A stretch of DNA of 64,000 bases. It comes from Butyrivibrio sp. LB2008. Lineage in GTDB: Bacteria; Bacillota; Clostridia; Lachnospirales; Lachnospiraceae. The DNA lies in assembly GCF_000621565.1 (NCBI RefSeq), contig NZ_KK211307.1:130743-194742 (forward strand), read 5' to 3'. The position numbers and the translations under genes were made by a program. The notes under the pieces were generated by a model, which was not told the DNA's origin, did no database searches, and saw only the letters and a program-made list of their open reading frames with translations. Positions 25,479 through 34,628 of this stretch are shown one piece after another (within the stretch, counting starts at the first letter, position 1; the number at the start of each line of letters is the position of its first letter).

Positions 25479-26924
25479 ATGTCCAAAAAAATGTTTATTA
25501 TTTTACTGTCAATTGTGTTTTCTTTTGGCGCACTTGCAGGATGTGGGGCAGGTAGTGTAGAGGAAAAAAGTGTTTCCGAAACGGAAAATGCCAATGAGGA
25601 AAATTCCGGTGAAGACGCTCTTCCTTCAGGAGATGTGACTCTTAGAGTTTGGGGATCTGAGGAAGATGATGAGCTTATTAATCAGATCATATCAAGTTTT
25701 ATATCTGAGTATTCATCACAGGCAAACTTCAATATTATATTTGAGCCTCACAGTGAGTCCAGTGCTAAGGATGACATTCTTGGTGATGTTCTTAATGCGC
25801 CTGATGTATTTACTTTTGCAGATGATCAGTTAATGGCTTTGATTGCTTCGGGTGTACTTAAAAAAGTTCCCAATGAATCTGAAATTGCATCGAGAAATCT
25901 TGCTGCTTCAAGCGAAGCGGCTTCTTTTGGCGGAGCTTTATATGCATATCCTTTGACAGCAGATAATGGATATTTCCTTTTTTATGACAGTAAGTATTTG
26001 AACGAGGAAGATGTACAGACTTTGGACGGAATCCTGGCAGTTTGCGAACAGGAAGGCAAGAAGTTTTTCATGGAGATAGATTCCGGTTGGTACATGTATT
26101 CTTTCTTTGGAAATACAGATATGAAAATCGGGCTTAATGATGATGGTATTTCTACATTCTGTAACTGGAATGCCAAATATACCAAGATAAAAGGTGTTGA
26201 TGTTGCACAGTCTTTGGTGGAGCTCGGGAAGAATCCGGCTTTTGTCAACGCGCCAAATGATGACTTTGCTATAGGTGCCGCAGACGGTACTTTTATTGCC
26301 GGTATCAGTGGAACATGGGATGAAGTTCAGATCAAAGATGCATGGGGCGATGGCTATGCCGCAACAAAACTTCCGACTTATACGGTTGCGGGACAGCAGC
26401 TTCAGATGTCAAGTTATGCGGGCTATAAGCTTGTCGGAGTAAATTCATATTCACCCAATTCTGCATGGGCAAATAAGTTTGCGGATTGGATGACAAATGA
26501 ACAGAACCAGAGCCTTAGATTTTCAATGAGAGGTCAGGGCCCTTCAAATAAAGCGGCATCATCTTCAGGTGAAGTGGCTCAGTCAAAGGGACTTCAGGCA
26601 CTTCAGAAACAGGCTGATTATGCAAGTCTTCAGCGTGTTGGAGGAACCTTCTGGGATCCTGCAACAAACTTTGGAACGATCATGAGCCAGGGAAATCCCG
26701 GAGGTAAGAATCTTCAGACTCTGTTAAATGAGATGGTTACAGATATTACAGGAACTGAATCAACAGGTGATCCGGAAGGCGTTGAGTCTACAGAAGAAAC
26801 AGGTGAGGAAACTACTGAAGAAAATGCCGAGGGCGAATCGGATGTAGCAGAGGAAACAGCAGAAACCTCAGAGGAAGAAGCCTCTGATGAAAGCGCAGAA
26901 GCAGATTCTGCGGAAAGCGAATAA
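25479..26924 (+). CDS. Extracellular solute-binding lipoprotein (family 1) with acidic tail
   Basis: A 481-residue sugar-type binding lipoprotein. The signal peptide ends in LAGC at about residue 21. The binding domain has DVTLRVWGSEEDDELINQII, FTFADDQLMALIASGVLKKV and GIKL-type membrane-proximal loops seen in family-1 proteins (AGISGTWDEVQIKDAWGD, SYAGYKLVGVNSYSPN). The last ~65 residues are almost only Glu, Thr, Ser and Ala (TEETGEETTEENAEGE), an unusual acidic tail. AGGAGG precedes the ATG. No permease gene is nearby; the next gene, 15 bases on, is a chemoreceptor, so sensing rather than uptake may be its role. Confidence 0.82.
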   Translation: MSKKMFIILLSIVFSFGALAGCGAGSVEEKSVSETENANEENSGEDALPSGDVTLRVWGSEEDDELINQIISSFISEYSSQANFNIIFEPHSESSAKDDILGDVLNAPDVFTFADDQLMALIASGVLKKVPNESEIASRNLAASSEAASFGGALYAYPLTADNGYFLFYDSKYLNEEDVQTLDGILAVCEQEGKKFFMEIDSGWYMYSFFGNTDMKIGLNDDGISTFCNWNAKYTKIKGVDVAQSLVELGKNPAFVNAPNDDFAIGAADGTFIAGISGTWDEVQIKDAWGDGYAATKLPTYTVAGQQLQMSSYAGYKLVGVNSYSPNSAWANKFADWMTNEQNQSLRFSMRGQGPSNKAASSSGEVAQSKGLQALQKQADYASLQRVGGTFWDPATNFGTIMSQGNPGGKNLQTLLNEMVTDITGTESTGDPEGVESTEETGEETTEENAEGESDVAEETAETSEEEASDESAEADSAESE

Positions 26925-26939
26925 TAGGAGGTTGGAACA

Positions 26940-28667
26940 ATGAAGAAGAAATCAAGTATTCGTGTGATGATTATGGTTCCAGTCCTTCTATTGGGATTAG
27001 TTTCCATACTTTCAAATGTATTGTCATTAACGAACCTTAGAAAGGTAAACAATACAGCATCAACAATTGCAGATGATTATATGGTTGCAATTGGACAGTT
27101 GGATACCATAGGACAGACATCCAAAAACATTCATACGTTGGCTCTGTCACATATTGTTGCCACTGATTTTGAGACAATGACTTATGTTATTTCCGAGATT
27201 GAGGCAGAAGAGGCAATCCTTGATCAGACAATGTCTGATTACAAAAAATATGTTACCGAAGATAATACTGCAAGTTATGACAAGATGCTTGCCGATTACC
27301 AGAGCTTTAGAGAATCGGTTTTGATTCTTTTGGCACAGAGTGCTGCGCAGAAAACCAAGGATGCTTATGCAACTGCAAATGGTATTGTTGCTGAGAATTC
27401 AAAGCAGTTAAGCACGGACATTAATGAGATTATTGAAGCTTTTCACAGCAGCTCTGAAGTTGCAAGACAAGATTTCATTACAAGTTATAATATTGCAAGA
27501 TTTTCGGGAATTGTTGTAATTATAATCAGTATTCTTGCAGTAATTATTGCCCTTTATATTGTACTTAGACATGTAATAAGACCTGTTATCAAAGCAGAAG
27601 CAGAGCTTAATGAGATTATTGAGGGTATCAACAGACGAGAAGGTGATCTTACAAAGCGTATTACTGTTCAGTCAAATGATGAGATCGGAGCTCTCAGTAC
27701 AGGTATCAACTCCTTTATTGAACACCTTCAGAAGATCTTCATGACTATCACAAATAACTCATCTGCAATGGACAAGGTTGTAAGTGATGTTTTGGGAAGT
27801 GTTAAGACCTCAAACAGTAGTGCATCCGATCTGTCTGCACTGACAGAGGAACTTACCGCTACCATGGAGGAAGTTGCCGATAGTGCTGGTACAATAAATA
27901 AGAATACTGAAGCTGTAAGAGCCGAAGTTGAGGAAATGGCTGATAAGAGCCGTGAGATAAACGAATATTCAAAGACTATGAAAGAGCATGCAGATGCAAT
28001 GGAACAGTCTGCGAGAACAACCATGGCGGAAACAAATGCTAAGGTTGAAGAAATTCTTGCATCTCTCAATCAGGCAATCGCTGACAGCCAGAGTGTTGAT
28101 CAGGTTAATTCGCTTACCGCTGAGATCATGAGTATCGCAACCCAGACCAACCTTCTTTCTCTCAATGCTTCAATTGAAGCTGCAAGAGCGGGAGCTGCAG
28201 GAAAAGGCTTCGCTGTCGTTGCAGGCGAGATCGGTAATCTTGCCGAGAACAGTAAGAGAACTGCAGGAAACATTCAGGAGATCAACTCTGTTGTTGTTGA
28301 TGCTGCGCATAATCTTTCAGAAAGTGCAAATGAACTTGTTGATTATCTTCAGAATTCAATCCTGCCTCAGTTTGAGAAGTTCGTTGAAGATGGTGAAAAG
28401 TATAAAAATAATGCTAATTACATTGAAGGTGTCATGGACGACTTCAGTAATAAGACAGAAGGATTTAAGTCAACATTCAATGATATAGCAGAGTCTATCA
28501 ATAATATTACAACATCCATAGAAGACGGTGTTCGCGGCGTTTCATCAGCTGCCGAGAGCACTCAGACACTTGTCTCCGACATGGATAATATTTCAAAGCG
28601 TATGGATGAAAATAGCCGTATTGCAGGAGAACTTGATGAAGAGACAGCTATTTTTGCAAAGATTTAA
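26940..28667 (+). CDS. Methyl-accepting chemotaxis protein
   Basis: A 575-residue chemoreceptor. The first membrane helix is at about residues 9-30 ([18 protein letters not shown]) and the second at about 180-210 ([22 protein letters not shown]), with a four-helix-type sensor domain between them outside the cell. A HAMP segment follows, then the cytoplasmic signalling hairpin with the tip [20 protein letters not shown]. It has AGGAGG upstream and starts 15 bases after the binding-protein gene, so the two are probably made together and may act together. Confidence 0.92.
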   Translation: MKKKSSIRVMIMVPVLLLGLVSILSNVLSLTNLRKVNNTASTIADDYMVAIGQLDTIGQTSKNIHTLALSHIVATDFETMTYVISEIEAEEAILDQTMSDYKKYVTEDNTASYDKMLADYQSFRESVLILLAQSAAQKTKDAYATANGIVAENSKQLSTDINEIIEAFHSSSEVARQDFITSYNIARFSGIVVIIISILAVIIALYIVLRHVIRPVIKAEAELNEIIEGINRREGDLTKRITVQSNDEIGALSTGINSFIEHLQKIFMTITNNSSAMDKVVSDVLGSVKTSNSSASDLSALTEELTATMEEVADSAGTINKNTEAVRAEVEEMADKSREINEYSKTMKEHADAMEQSARTTMAETNAKVEEILASLNQAIADSQSVDQVNSLTAEIMSIATQTNLLSLNASIEAARAGAAGKGFAVVAGEIGNLAENSKRTAGNIQEINSVVVDAAHNLSESANELVDYLQNSILPQFEKFVEDGEKYKNNANYIEGVMDDFSNKTEGFKSTFNDIAESINNITTSIEDGVRGVSSAAESTQTLVSDMDNISKRMDENSRIAGELDEETAIFAKI

Positions 28668-28686
28668 ATGATATAATTCTTTGGAA

Positions 28687-28816
28687 CAAAGAGTTGCAAA
28701 GCAACTCTTTGCGCGCCGATGCGCGCAAGCTTTAGCTTGCATAATACTTCTGCGCATCGGTCGCATCCATAGCGGAGCGTTTTTTATTTGATAGGAATTT
28801 CCTATCAAATAAAAAA
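28687..28816. repeat. Hairpin cluster ending in a 37-bp palindrome
   Basis: Three elements in a row. First, a perfect 11-bp hairpin (28687-28697 with 28701-28711, loop AAA). Second, a nested hairpin: CCGATGCGC (28716-28724) with GCGCATCGG (28752-28760), enclosing GCAAGC TTTA GCTTGC (28725-28740). Third, an 18-bp perfect inverted repeat with a single central base (28780-28797 with 28799-28816), A/T-rich with GATAGGAA at its core. The T-run at 28780 could end the chemoreceptor mRNA. The cluster is far more elaborate than a usual terminator. Confidence 0.55.
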
Positions 28817-28849
28817 GCATTTATTAAGTGCGGACAACAGGAGATATGC

Positions 28850-29701
28850 ATGAGGGCTATTGATCTACATACACATTCAAATAACTCTGACGGAACGTTT
28901 TCTGTAAAAGAGCTTATAGACAGAGCTCACGATAAGGGGCTTGCCGCTATAGCGCTTACAGATCATGATACTGTGGACGGTGTCGATGAAGCTATAGAAT
29001 ATGCCGCTTCAAAATATCCGGATCTTGAGGTGATTCCGGGTGTTGAACTGTCTACGGAAGGCGAAGGAAGAGAAGTACATATCGTGGGACTTTATATCGA
29101 TAACCACGATAAGGAATTTGTAGAGGGGCTTAGCACTTTTATTGATTCAAGGACTACCAGAAATAAGAAGATGTGCAAAAAGCTCTCTGAGGAAGCGGGA
29201 ATCCCCATTTCATATGAGACGCTCACAGAGGAGTTTCCGGACACCGTTATTACCAGGGCACATTTTGCCAAGTATATGGTGGACAGAGGCTATGTAAACA
29301 GCAGAGCTGAAGTTTTTGACAGATATATTGGTGATCACTGCCCGTACTATGTAGGCAGGGAGAAGATAACACCTGAAGATGCGATAAGAAGCATACTAAA
29401 AGCTAAAGGCGTTCCCGTTTTTGCCCATCCCATCTTGTGTAGATTTGGTGATGACAGACTGGATGAATTTGTCGGAAGGCTAAAAGGTGCCGGACTTGTC
29501 GGTATAGAAGCTGTTTACTCCACTTATGAAAGAAGAGATGAGATTCAGATAAAAGAGCTGGCAAAAAAATACGATCTTCTTGTCAGCGGCGGTTCTGATT
29601 TTCACGGAGCAAATAAACCTGATATCGACCTTGGAACGGGCTGCGGAAAGCTATTTGTTCCCGAGGATTTACTAATACCTATAAAGGCTGCAAGAGGTTG
29701 A
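28850..29701 (+). CDS. PHP-domain phosphoesterase (YciV/RNase AM-like)
   Basis: A 283-residue metal-dependent phosphoesterase. The PHP motifs are all present: IDLHTHSNNSDGTF, ALTDHDTVDGV, PGVELSTEGEG, HIVGLYID, and later VFAHPI and SGGSDFHG with final His. These residues bind the metal cluster. Relatives hydrolyse 3',5'-nucleoside bisphosphates or act as 5'-3' exonucleases on short RNA. An AGGAGA lies before the ATG. It precedes the TrpB-like gene by 60 bases. Confidence 0.88.
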   Translation: MRAIDLHTHSNNSDGTFSVKELIDRAHDKGLAAIALTDHDTVDGVDEAIEYAASKYPDLEVIPGVELSTEGEGREVHIVGLYIDNHDKEFVEGLSTFIDSRTTRNKKMCKKLSEEAGIPISYETLTEEFPDTVITRAHFAKYMVDRGYVNSRAEVFDRYIGDHCPYYVGREKITPEDAIRSILKAKGVPVFAHPILCRFGDDRLDEFVGRLKGAGLVGIEAVYSTYERRDEIQIKELAKKYDLLVSGGSDFHGANKPDIDLGTGCGKLFVPEDLLIPIKAARG

Positions 29702-29761
29702 CATTGCAGTCTTTTTTGTGCTTTAATGGACTAAATTGCGAAAGTTAAGGGGGCTATGAAA

Positions 29762-31138
29762 ATGAGTCAAAATAATATTCCTTATAAAATTTATTTGAGC
29801 GAAGATGAGATACCCAAGCAGTGGTACAACGTAAGGGCTGATATGAAGAATAAGCCTGCGCCGCTTCTTAATCCTGCTACAATGCAGCCGATGGGATTTG
29901 ACGATCTTCGTCCTGTTTTTTGTGATGAACTTATTAAGCAGGAACTCGATGATACAACTGCTTATATCGATATTCCGGATGAGATCCGTAGCTTCTACAA
30001 GATGTACAGACCTTCTCCTTTGGTAAGAGCATACTGCCTTGAGAAAGCGCTCGGAACTCCCGCTAAGATTTACTACAAATTTGAAGGTAATAACACAAGC
30101 GGAAGCCACAAGCTTAATTCCGCTATTGTTCAGGCATATTATGCAAAACAGCAGGGACTTAAGGGCGTGACCACAGAGACAGGTGCCGGTCAGTGGGGAA
30201 CAGCTCTTTCAATGGCATCTGCATATCTTGGAATTGATTGTAAAGTATACATGGTTAAGGTTTCATACGAGCAGAAGCCTTTCAGACGCGAAGTTATGCG
30301 TACATACGGAGCAAGTGTAACACCTTCTCCTTCAATGGATACAGAGATTGGAAGAAAGATCAACGCAGAACATCCCGGAACAACAGGTTCACTTGGATGT
30401 GCTATTTCCGAGGCTGTAGAAGTTGCTACCAAGACTGAAGGTTACAGATATGTTCTTGGAAGCGTGCTCAATCAGGTTCTCCTTCATCAAACTGTTATCG
30501 GTCTTGAGGCAAAGGCTGCACTTGATAAGTATGACATTACTCCCGATATCATCATCGGATGCGCAGGCGGCGGTTCAAACCTCGGCGGACTTATTTCTCC
30601 TTTCATGGGTGAGAAGCTTCGCGGAGAAAAAGATTATCAGATAATTGCTATTGAGCCTGCAAGCTGCCCGAGCTTTACAAGAGGTAAATTTGCATATGAC
30701 TTCTGTGATACCGGAATGGTTTGTCCTCTTGCCAAGATGTATACACTTGGAAGCAACTTTATTCCTTCTGCAAACCACGCAGGCGGACTTAGATATCACG
30801 GCATGAGCCCGATTCTTTCACAGCTTTATCACGATGGCTACATGGAAGCAAGATCTGTTGAGCAGACATCAGTATTTGAGGCTGCAGAGCAGTTTGCCAG
30901 AGTTGAGGGAATTCTTCCCGCTCCCGAGAGTAGCCATGCTATCAGAGCAGCTATTGATGAAGCACTCAAGTGCAAGGAGACTGGTGAGGAGAAGACAATT
31001 CTCTTTGGTCTTACAGGAACAGGTTACTTCGATATGGTTGCATACCAGAAGTTCAATGACGGTGAGATGTCAGATTACATTCCTACAGACGAAGAGCTTG
31101 AGAAGAGCTTTGCGACACTTCCTAAGGTAAATCTTTGA
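29762..31138 (+). CDS. trpB: TrpB2-like tryptophan synthase beta chain
   Basis: A PLP-dependent enzyme (458 residues from this start) of the TrpB2 subgroup: the N-terminus is longer than in classical TrpB and the PLP lysine sits in NTSGSHKLNSA (Lys117). Other hallmarks are TETGAGQWGTALSMASAYLG, the phosphate loop GCAGGGSNLGGL and HAGGLRYHGMSP. It probably makes tryptophan from indole and serine, but no trpA or other trp gene is present, as is common for TrpB2 (indole salvage). AAGGGGG is 8 bases before this ATG and only 2 before the ATG at 29756. Confidence 0.88.
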   Translation: MSQNNIPYKIYLSEDEIPKQWYNVRADMKNKPAPLLNPATMQPMGFDDLRPVFCDELIKQELDDTTAYIDIPDEIRSFYKMYRPSPLVRAYCLEKALGTPAKIYYKFEGNNTSGSHKLNSAIVQAYYAKQQGLKGVTTETGAGQWGTALSMASAYLGIDCKVYMVKVSYEQKPFRREVMRTYGASVTPSPSMDTEIGRKINAEHPGTTGSLGCAISEAVEVATKTEGYRYVLGSVLNQVLLHQTVIGLEAKAALDKYDITPDIIIGCAGGGSNLGGLISPFMGEKLRGEKDYQIIAIEPASCPSFTRGKFAYDFCDTGMVCPLAKMYTLGSNFIPSANHAGGLRYHGMSPILSQLYHDGYMEARSVEQTSVFEAAEQFARVEGILPAPESSHAIRAAIDEALKCKETGEEKTILFGLTGTGYFDMVAYQKFNDGEMSDYIPTDEELEKSFATLPKVNL

Positions 31139-31151
31139 TTTTGGAGGTCTT

Positions 31152-32315
31152 ATGGCTGCGTATAATGATGGAAAATACAGGAATGTATTTAGTGAGATTG
31201 GAAAAAGCGACGCTGAGATTGAGAAGAAGATTAAAGATGCGGTAGACACTTTTTTTTATGGTACTGAAGAAGAGAGAATTTATCATCCTGTGAGCGATGA
31301 CATGGGATATCTTGAGGATACGGGTAATCATGACGCAAGGACTGAAGGTATGTCATACGGAATGATGATGTGCGTTCAGCTCGATATGAAGGAAGAGTTT
31401 GACCGTATCTGGAAGTGGTCCAAGACCTACATGTGGATGAATGAAGGCGAGAACGAAGGCTATTTTGCTTGGAGCTGCAATGTAGACGGTTCAAAGAATT
31501 CGAACGGCCCCGCACCTGACGGAGAAGAGTTCTATGCGATGGCTCTTTTCTTTGCATCACACAGATGGGGCGATGGAGAGGGAATCTTTAATTATTCCGC
31601 TGAGGCAAAAGAGATTTTAAGAGCCTGTGTTCATAAAGGCGAAAACGGCAGAGCCGGTGCACCTATGTGGAATAGGGACAATCATCTTGTCCTTTTTGTT
31701 CCGGGACATCCTTTCTCTGATCCTTCTTATCATCTGCCTCATTTCTATGAGCTTTTTGCAAAGTGGGCATATGAAGAGGACAAAGAGTTTTGGGAGACTG
31801 CTGCCAAGGAGAGCAGAAAATATCTTGTTAAGGCCTGCCATCCTGAGACAGGACTTAATCCCGAGTACGGCAACTTTGACGGATCGCCTGTGAACGATCC
31901 AATGCCTTGGGACGGAAGCATTCACGGAAGATTCTTTAGCGATGCGTACAGAACCGCTGCCAATATTGGTCTTGATGCAGAGTGGTTTGGTACAGATGAA
32001 GGTCAGATCTGCGTACCGCTTAAGATGATGAAGTTCTTCGGAACCGATATTGAGGCGATGAGATGCGTGTATGAAGTTGACGGAACAAGTCTTGAGATTC
32101 CTGTACTTCATCCCGTCGGACTTCTTGCAACTATGGCGCAGAGCGCGCTTTCTGTTCCTTACAGCGAAGCTGCGGGCAGTGATTTTGAGATTGCCTCAAA
32201 GTGGGTTGAATGGTTCTGGAATCAGCCGCTAAGACAAGGCAAGAGAAGATACTATGACAACTGCCTTTATATGTTTGCGCTTCTTGCGTTGTCCGGAAAT
32301 TATAGAATCTGGTAA
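31152..32315 (+). CDS. GH8 reducing-end xylose-releasing exo-oligoxylanase (Rex)
   Basis: A 387-residue glycoside hydrolase of family 8, inverting (alpha/alpha)6 barrel type. It matches the Rex subgroup: DARTEGMSYGMMMCVQLDMK carries the general acid (Glu65), PDGEEFYAMAL has Asp123, and HGRFFSDAYRTA has the probable base (Asp264). There is no signal peptide, so it works in the cytoplasm, trimming xylose from the reducing end of imported xylo-oligosaccharides (EC 3.2.1.156 is the expected activity). It lies 13 bases after the TrpB-like gene with TTGGAGG upstream, an unexpected pairing. Positions of catalytic residues are by analogy to characterised members. Confidence 0.87.
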   Translation: MAAYNDGKYRNVFSEIGKSDAEIEKKIKDAVDTFFYGTEEERIYHPVSDDMGYLEDTGNHDARTEGMSYGMMMCVQLDMKEEFDRIWKWSKTYMWMNEGENEGYFAWSCNVDGSKNSNGPAPDGEEFYAMALFFASHRWGDGEGIFNYSAEAKEILRACVHKGENGRAGAPMWNRDNHLVLFVPGHPFSDPSYHLPHFYELFAKWAYEEDKEFWETAAKESRKYLVKACHPETGLNPEYGNFDGSPVNDPMPWDGSIHGRFFSDAYRTAANIGLDAEWFGTDEGQICVPLKMMKFFGTDIEAMRCVYEVDGTSLEIPVLHPVGLLATMAQSALSVPYSEAAGSDFEIASKWVEWFWNQPLRQGKRRYYDNCLYMFALLALSGNYRIW

Positions 32316-32385
32316 TTTTTGGGAAGTTTATTTTAAAGAATATAATGAAAGTGCTGTAATTGCACTTCCGGTATAGAGTGTACAG

Positions 32386-32406
32386 AAAGCTTGATCTGAG
32401 CTTTTT
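32386..32406 (+). terminator. Weak terminator after GH8 gene
   Basis: AAAGCT (32386-32391) pairs with AGCTTT (32399-32404), followed by T residues. The stem is only 6 bp, so it may be inefficient. Confidence 0.5.
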
Positions 32407-32427
32407 TGTAGAGAATAAAAGGAATTT

Positions 32428-32492
32428 GAGCCCTGTTCTGCGGCATATAAGTGACCTGGTTTGCTTATAGGTCGTGGAATGGGGCTCTTTTT
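32428..32492 (+). terminator. Long G.U-rich hairpin ending in a T-run
   Basis: GAGCCC (32428-32433) pairs with GGGCTC (32482-32487). Between them TGTTCTGCGGC pairs with GTCGTGGAATG through Watson-Crick and five G.U pairs, and TATAAG pairs with CTTATA near the loop. Five T residues follow. The G.U pairs make sense only in an RNA read from the plus strand. It may be a terminator or the end of a small RNA. Confidence 0.55.
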
Positions 32493-32567
32493 GCTGTTAA
32501 TGGGAACTGGATGTACTTCAGGACGTCGGAAAATAGGACAGTTGAGGAGCGTTAGCGTAAGGAACTA

Positions 32568-32840
32568 TACGGGCATAGATTTCTAGAAATCGATGTGTAC
32601 ACGTAGGAGTAAGTAAATGTAGGAGTGGCATTACGGGCATAGATTTCCAGAAATCAATTTGTCCACGTAGGAATAAGTGAATGTAGGAGTGGCATTACGG
32701 GTATAGATTTCCAGAAATCAATGTGTCCACGTAGAAATAAGTGAATATGGGAATGATTTTACGGACATAGAATCACGGAAATCGATGTGTCCACGTAGAA
32801 ATAAGTGAATTCGAGATTGATTTTACGGGTATAAAGTTTG
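32568..32840. repeat. Tandem repeat with exact 64-bp period (four units plus a partial)
   Basis: Units begin at 32568, 32632, 32696 and 32760 with TACGG(G/A)(C/T)ATAGA and a truncated fifth begins at 32824. The first three are close copies; the fourth has diverged most. Each unit contains an inverted repeat around GATTTC..GAAATC, extending less perfectly to the flanks (GGgCAT..ATGTGTCC), followed by an about 26-bp stretch such as GTAGGAATAAGTGAATG. The repeats have no open reading frame of note. This is the core of a ~900-bp gap without genes between the GH8 gene and the acidic-tail protein. From 32841 to 33221 there are only weak hairpins and a possible promoter (TTGACT 32953, TATATG 32976). 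Confidence 0.9.
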
Positions 32841-33221
32841 TAATTGAACTTGGGTAACGTAGGGGGAGGGGGCAAAAGAGCCTATTGGGATTACAAAGTT
32901 GTATCTCAGGGAATAAAGATACAGCTCGTTTTGTGCGTTGTAAGTGTTGCAATTGACTTTAGTTTTGGGGAACTTTATATGATATGAAGCGACAAACGCA
33001 GGTCTGTGTTGTGCTATTATATAATGAGTGTTATCTGTTCAGCTGGAATGCGGGTTTGAGCTCATAGATATATCGATGATGCAGATAAATTCATAGACAT
33101 AGCATAGATATTGTTGGGATGCTTCTTTTTGTTCAGGTAGGGTACACGGATTTGGGGGATAAATGATACCCAAGAGCTTTGATTAGTCGAAGCTTTTGAG
33201 TTCTATATATTTGGAGGTTGT

Positions 33222-34076
33222 ATGAAAAAAAATAAGATGATGATCATTGCGCTGATGTCAGTTTTTTGCATATTGTTGTGGGGAATCTTTTTTATGCTTG
33301 GAATCAAAACAATAGGCGCGGTTCTGGTTCCGATAGCTCTTTGCTTATTGTGTTGGGGCGCAGGAGTTGTGTATGAGAGGGTGATTGATAGAACAGGTGA
33401 GAGCAAAAAGGCAGCTGTAACAATGCTTTTGCTGGTTCTTTTGGGAATTCTTTCTGTTTTATTTCTTTCAGAAGGAAAGGATATAGCCGGAAAGGTAGTC
33501 AGTTTTATATTTCCCAGTGTATTGGGAGGCTCGATATTTGCAGGCGGCCGTGTTGGAGCCAAATGTAAGGAAGAATTTGATGAGAAAAAGCTTGCTTCTT
33601 ATAAAGGAGGTGCATTAGGCATCGGTGTGGCGTCGCTTTTGCTATACGTATTTATTGTTTTAAACAGGCATGTTGTAGGAACGGTGAATGATGTTTGGCA
33701 GATGATTGTTTTTGCTGTGATCTTCTTTATCGCCGGATTTTACGAGAAAACTTCAGAATCTAAGAGTGAGGATTCGAATGAGGGCGCCGTAGAAAACGAT
33801 GAGGAAAGCGTGGCGGAAACATCAATGGATAATTTGGAAGATATATCAGATGAGATCACATCAGAAACTACAGAGGATACTATAGAAGATACTATAGAAG
33901 CTAATTCGAAAGAAGCTACAGAGGATTATGCAGAAAAATCTATAGAAGATAATGGAGCAGAGGATATAGACGCTGTAGAAGCTATAGAAAATACGGCTGA
34001 AGAAAGTACAGAAGTTAAAGAAGATAGCGTAGAAGAAATTGCAGAAGCTAATCCGGAAGAAGTTTTAAAGGCTTAA
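33222..34076 (+). CDS. Membrane protein with acidic repetitive C-terminal tail
   Basis: A 284-residue protein of unrecognised family. Residues 1-175 contain about five hydrophobic segments (MIIALMSVFCILLWGIFFML, AVLVPIALCLLCWGAGVVY, AAVTMLLLVLLGILSVLFL, LGIGVASLLLYVFIVL, MIVFAVIFFIAGFY). From about residue 178 to the end the protein is a low-complexity acidic tail with imperfect repeats of the form ETTEDTIEDTIEANSKEATE. The tail is likely disordered and cytoplasmic. TTGGAGG lies 7 bases before the ATG. It resembles the acidic tail of the binding protein at 25.5 kb only in composition. Confidence 0.7.
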   Translation: MKKNKMMIIALMSVFCILLWGIFFMLGIKTIGAVLVPIALCLLCWGAGVVYERVIDRTGESKKAAVTMLLLVLLGILSVLFLSEGKDIAGKVVSFIFPSVLGGSIFAGGRVGAKCKEEFDEKKLASYKGGALGIGVASLLLYVFIVLNRHVVGTVNDVWQMIVFAVIFFIAGFYEKTSESKSEDSNEGAVENDEESVAETSMDNLEDISDEITSETTEDTIEDTIEANSKEATEDYAEKSIEDNGAEDIDAVEAIENTAEESTEVKEDSVEEIAEANPEEVLKA

Positions 34077-34222
34077 ACGATGCGAATGAAAAAGCGCATT
34101 TAGAGAAGTATGATTAGTGTAGTATAATGAAAAAAGTACCATAACAGAACTGTATCAAGTAGGCCGGTGCGAGGGCATGTCGGTGTGACGGTATGACAGA
34201 CAAGACAGAGGAGGATAACCTG

Positions 34223-34525
34223 ATGGTTAAACATGTGATCTTATGGACACTTAAAGAGGAGCTTTCTGCTGAAGAGAAAGAAAATGTAAAGCAGGGAATT
34301 AAAGAGGGATTGGAAGCATTAAAAGGAAAGGTTCCGGGAATAGTAGAGATAAAGGTGAATATAAACGGGCTTGCTTCTTCGAATGCTGATCTTATGCTGG
34401 ATTCTACATTTGACAATGAGGAAGCACTTAAGAATTATGCAACACATCCCGAACATGTTGCCGTTGCAGATTCGAAGGTAAGACCTTATACAAAGATAAG
34501 AAGCTGCCTTGATTATGAAATATAA
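34223..34525 (+). CDS. Stress-responsive alpha/beta barrel (Dabb) domain protein
   Basis: A 100-residue single-domain protein. It opens with MVKHVILWTLKEELSAEEKE and contains LKGKVPGIVEIKVNINGL and the later LDSTFDNEEALKNYATHPEHV, the typical Dabb pattern with a conserved His in HPEHV. These proteins form dimeric ferredoxin-like barrels of mostly unknown function. The ATG at 34223 follows AGGAGG; an in-frame ATG at 34193 is less likely. Confidence 0.85.
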   Translation: MVKHVILWTLKEELSAEEKENVKQGIKEGLEALKGKVPGIVEIKVNINGLASSNADLMLDSTFDNEEALKNYATHPEHVAVADSKVRPYTKIRSCLDYEI

Positions 34526-34628
34526 ATGGTATCCGATATTATACCGTTTATTTGAAGGAAAAGAATATGAGCCAATATAAAACTGAGAAACATCAATAGC
34601 AAGTTCAGTTCGAAGTAAATTGCACAAA

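Noticed and set aside
29762-31138. Part of a trp operon
   Set aside because: No trpA, trpC, trpD, trpE or trpF around it; neighbours are PHP phosphoesterase and GH8.
32568-32840. CRISPR array
   Set aside because: The whole 64-bp unit is conserved rather than repeats alternating with unique spacers, and no cas genes are present.
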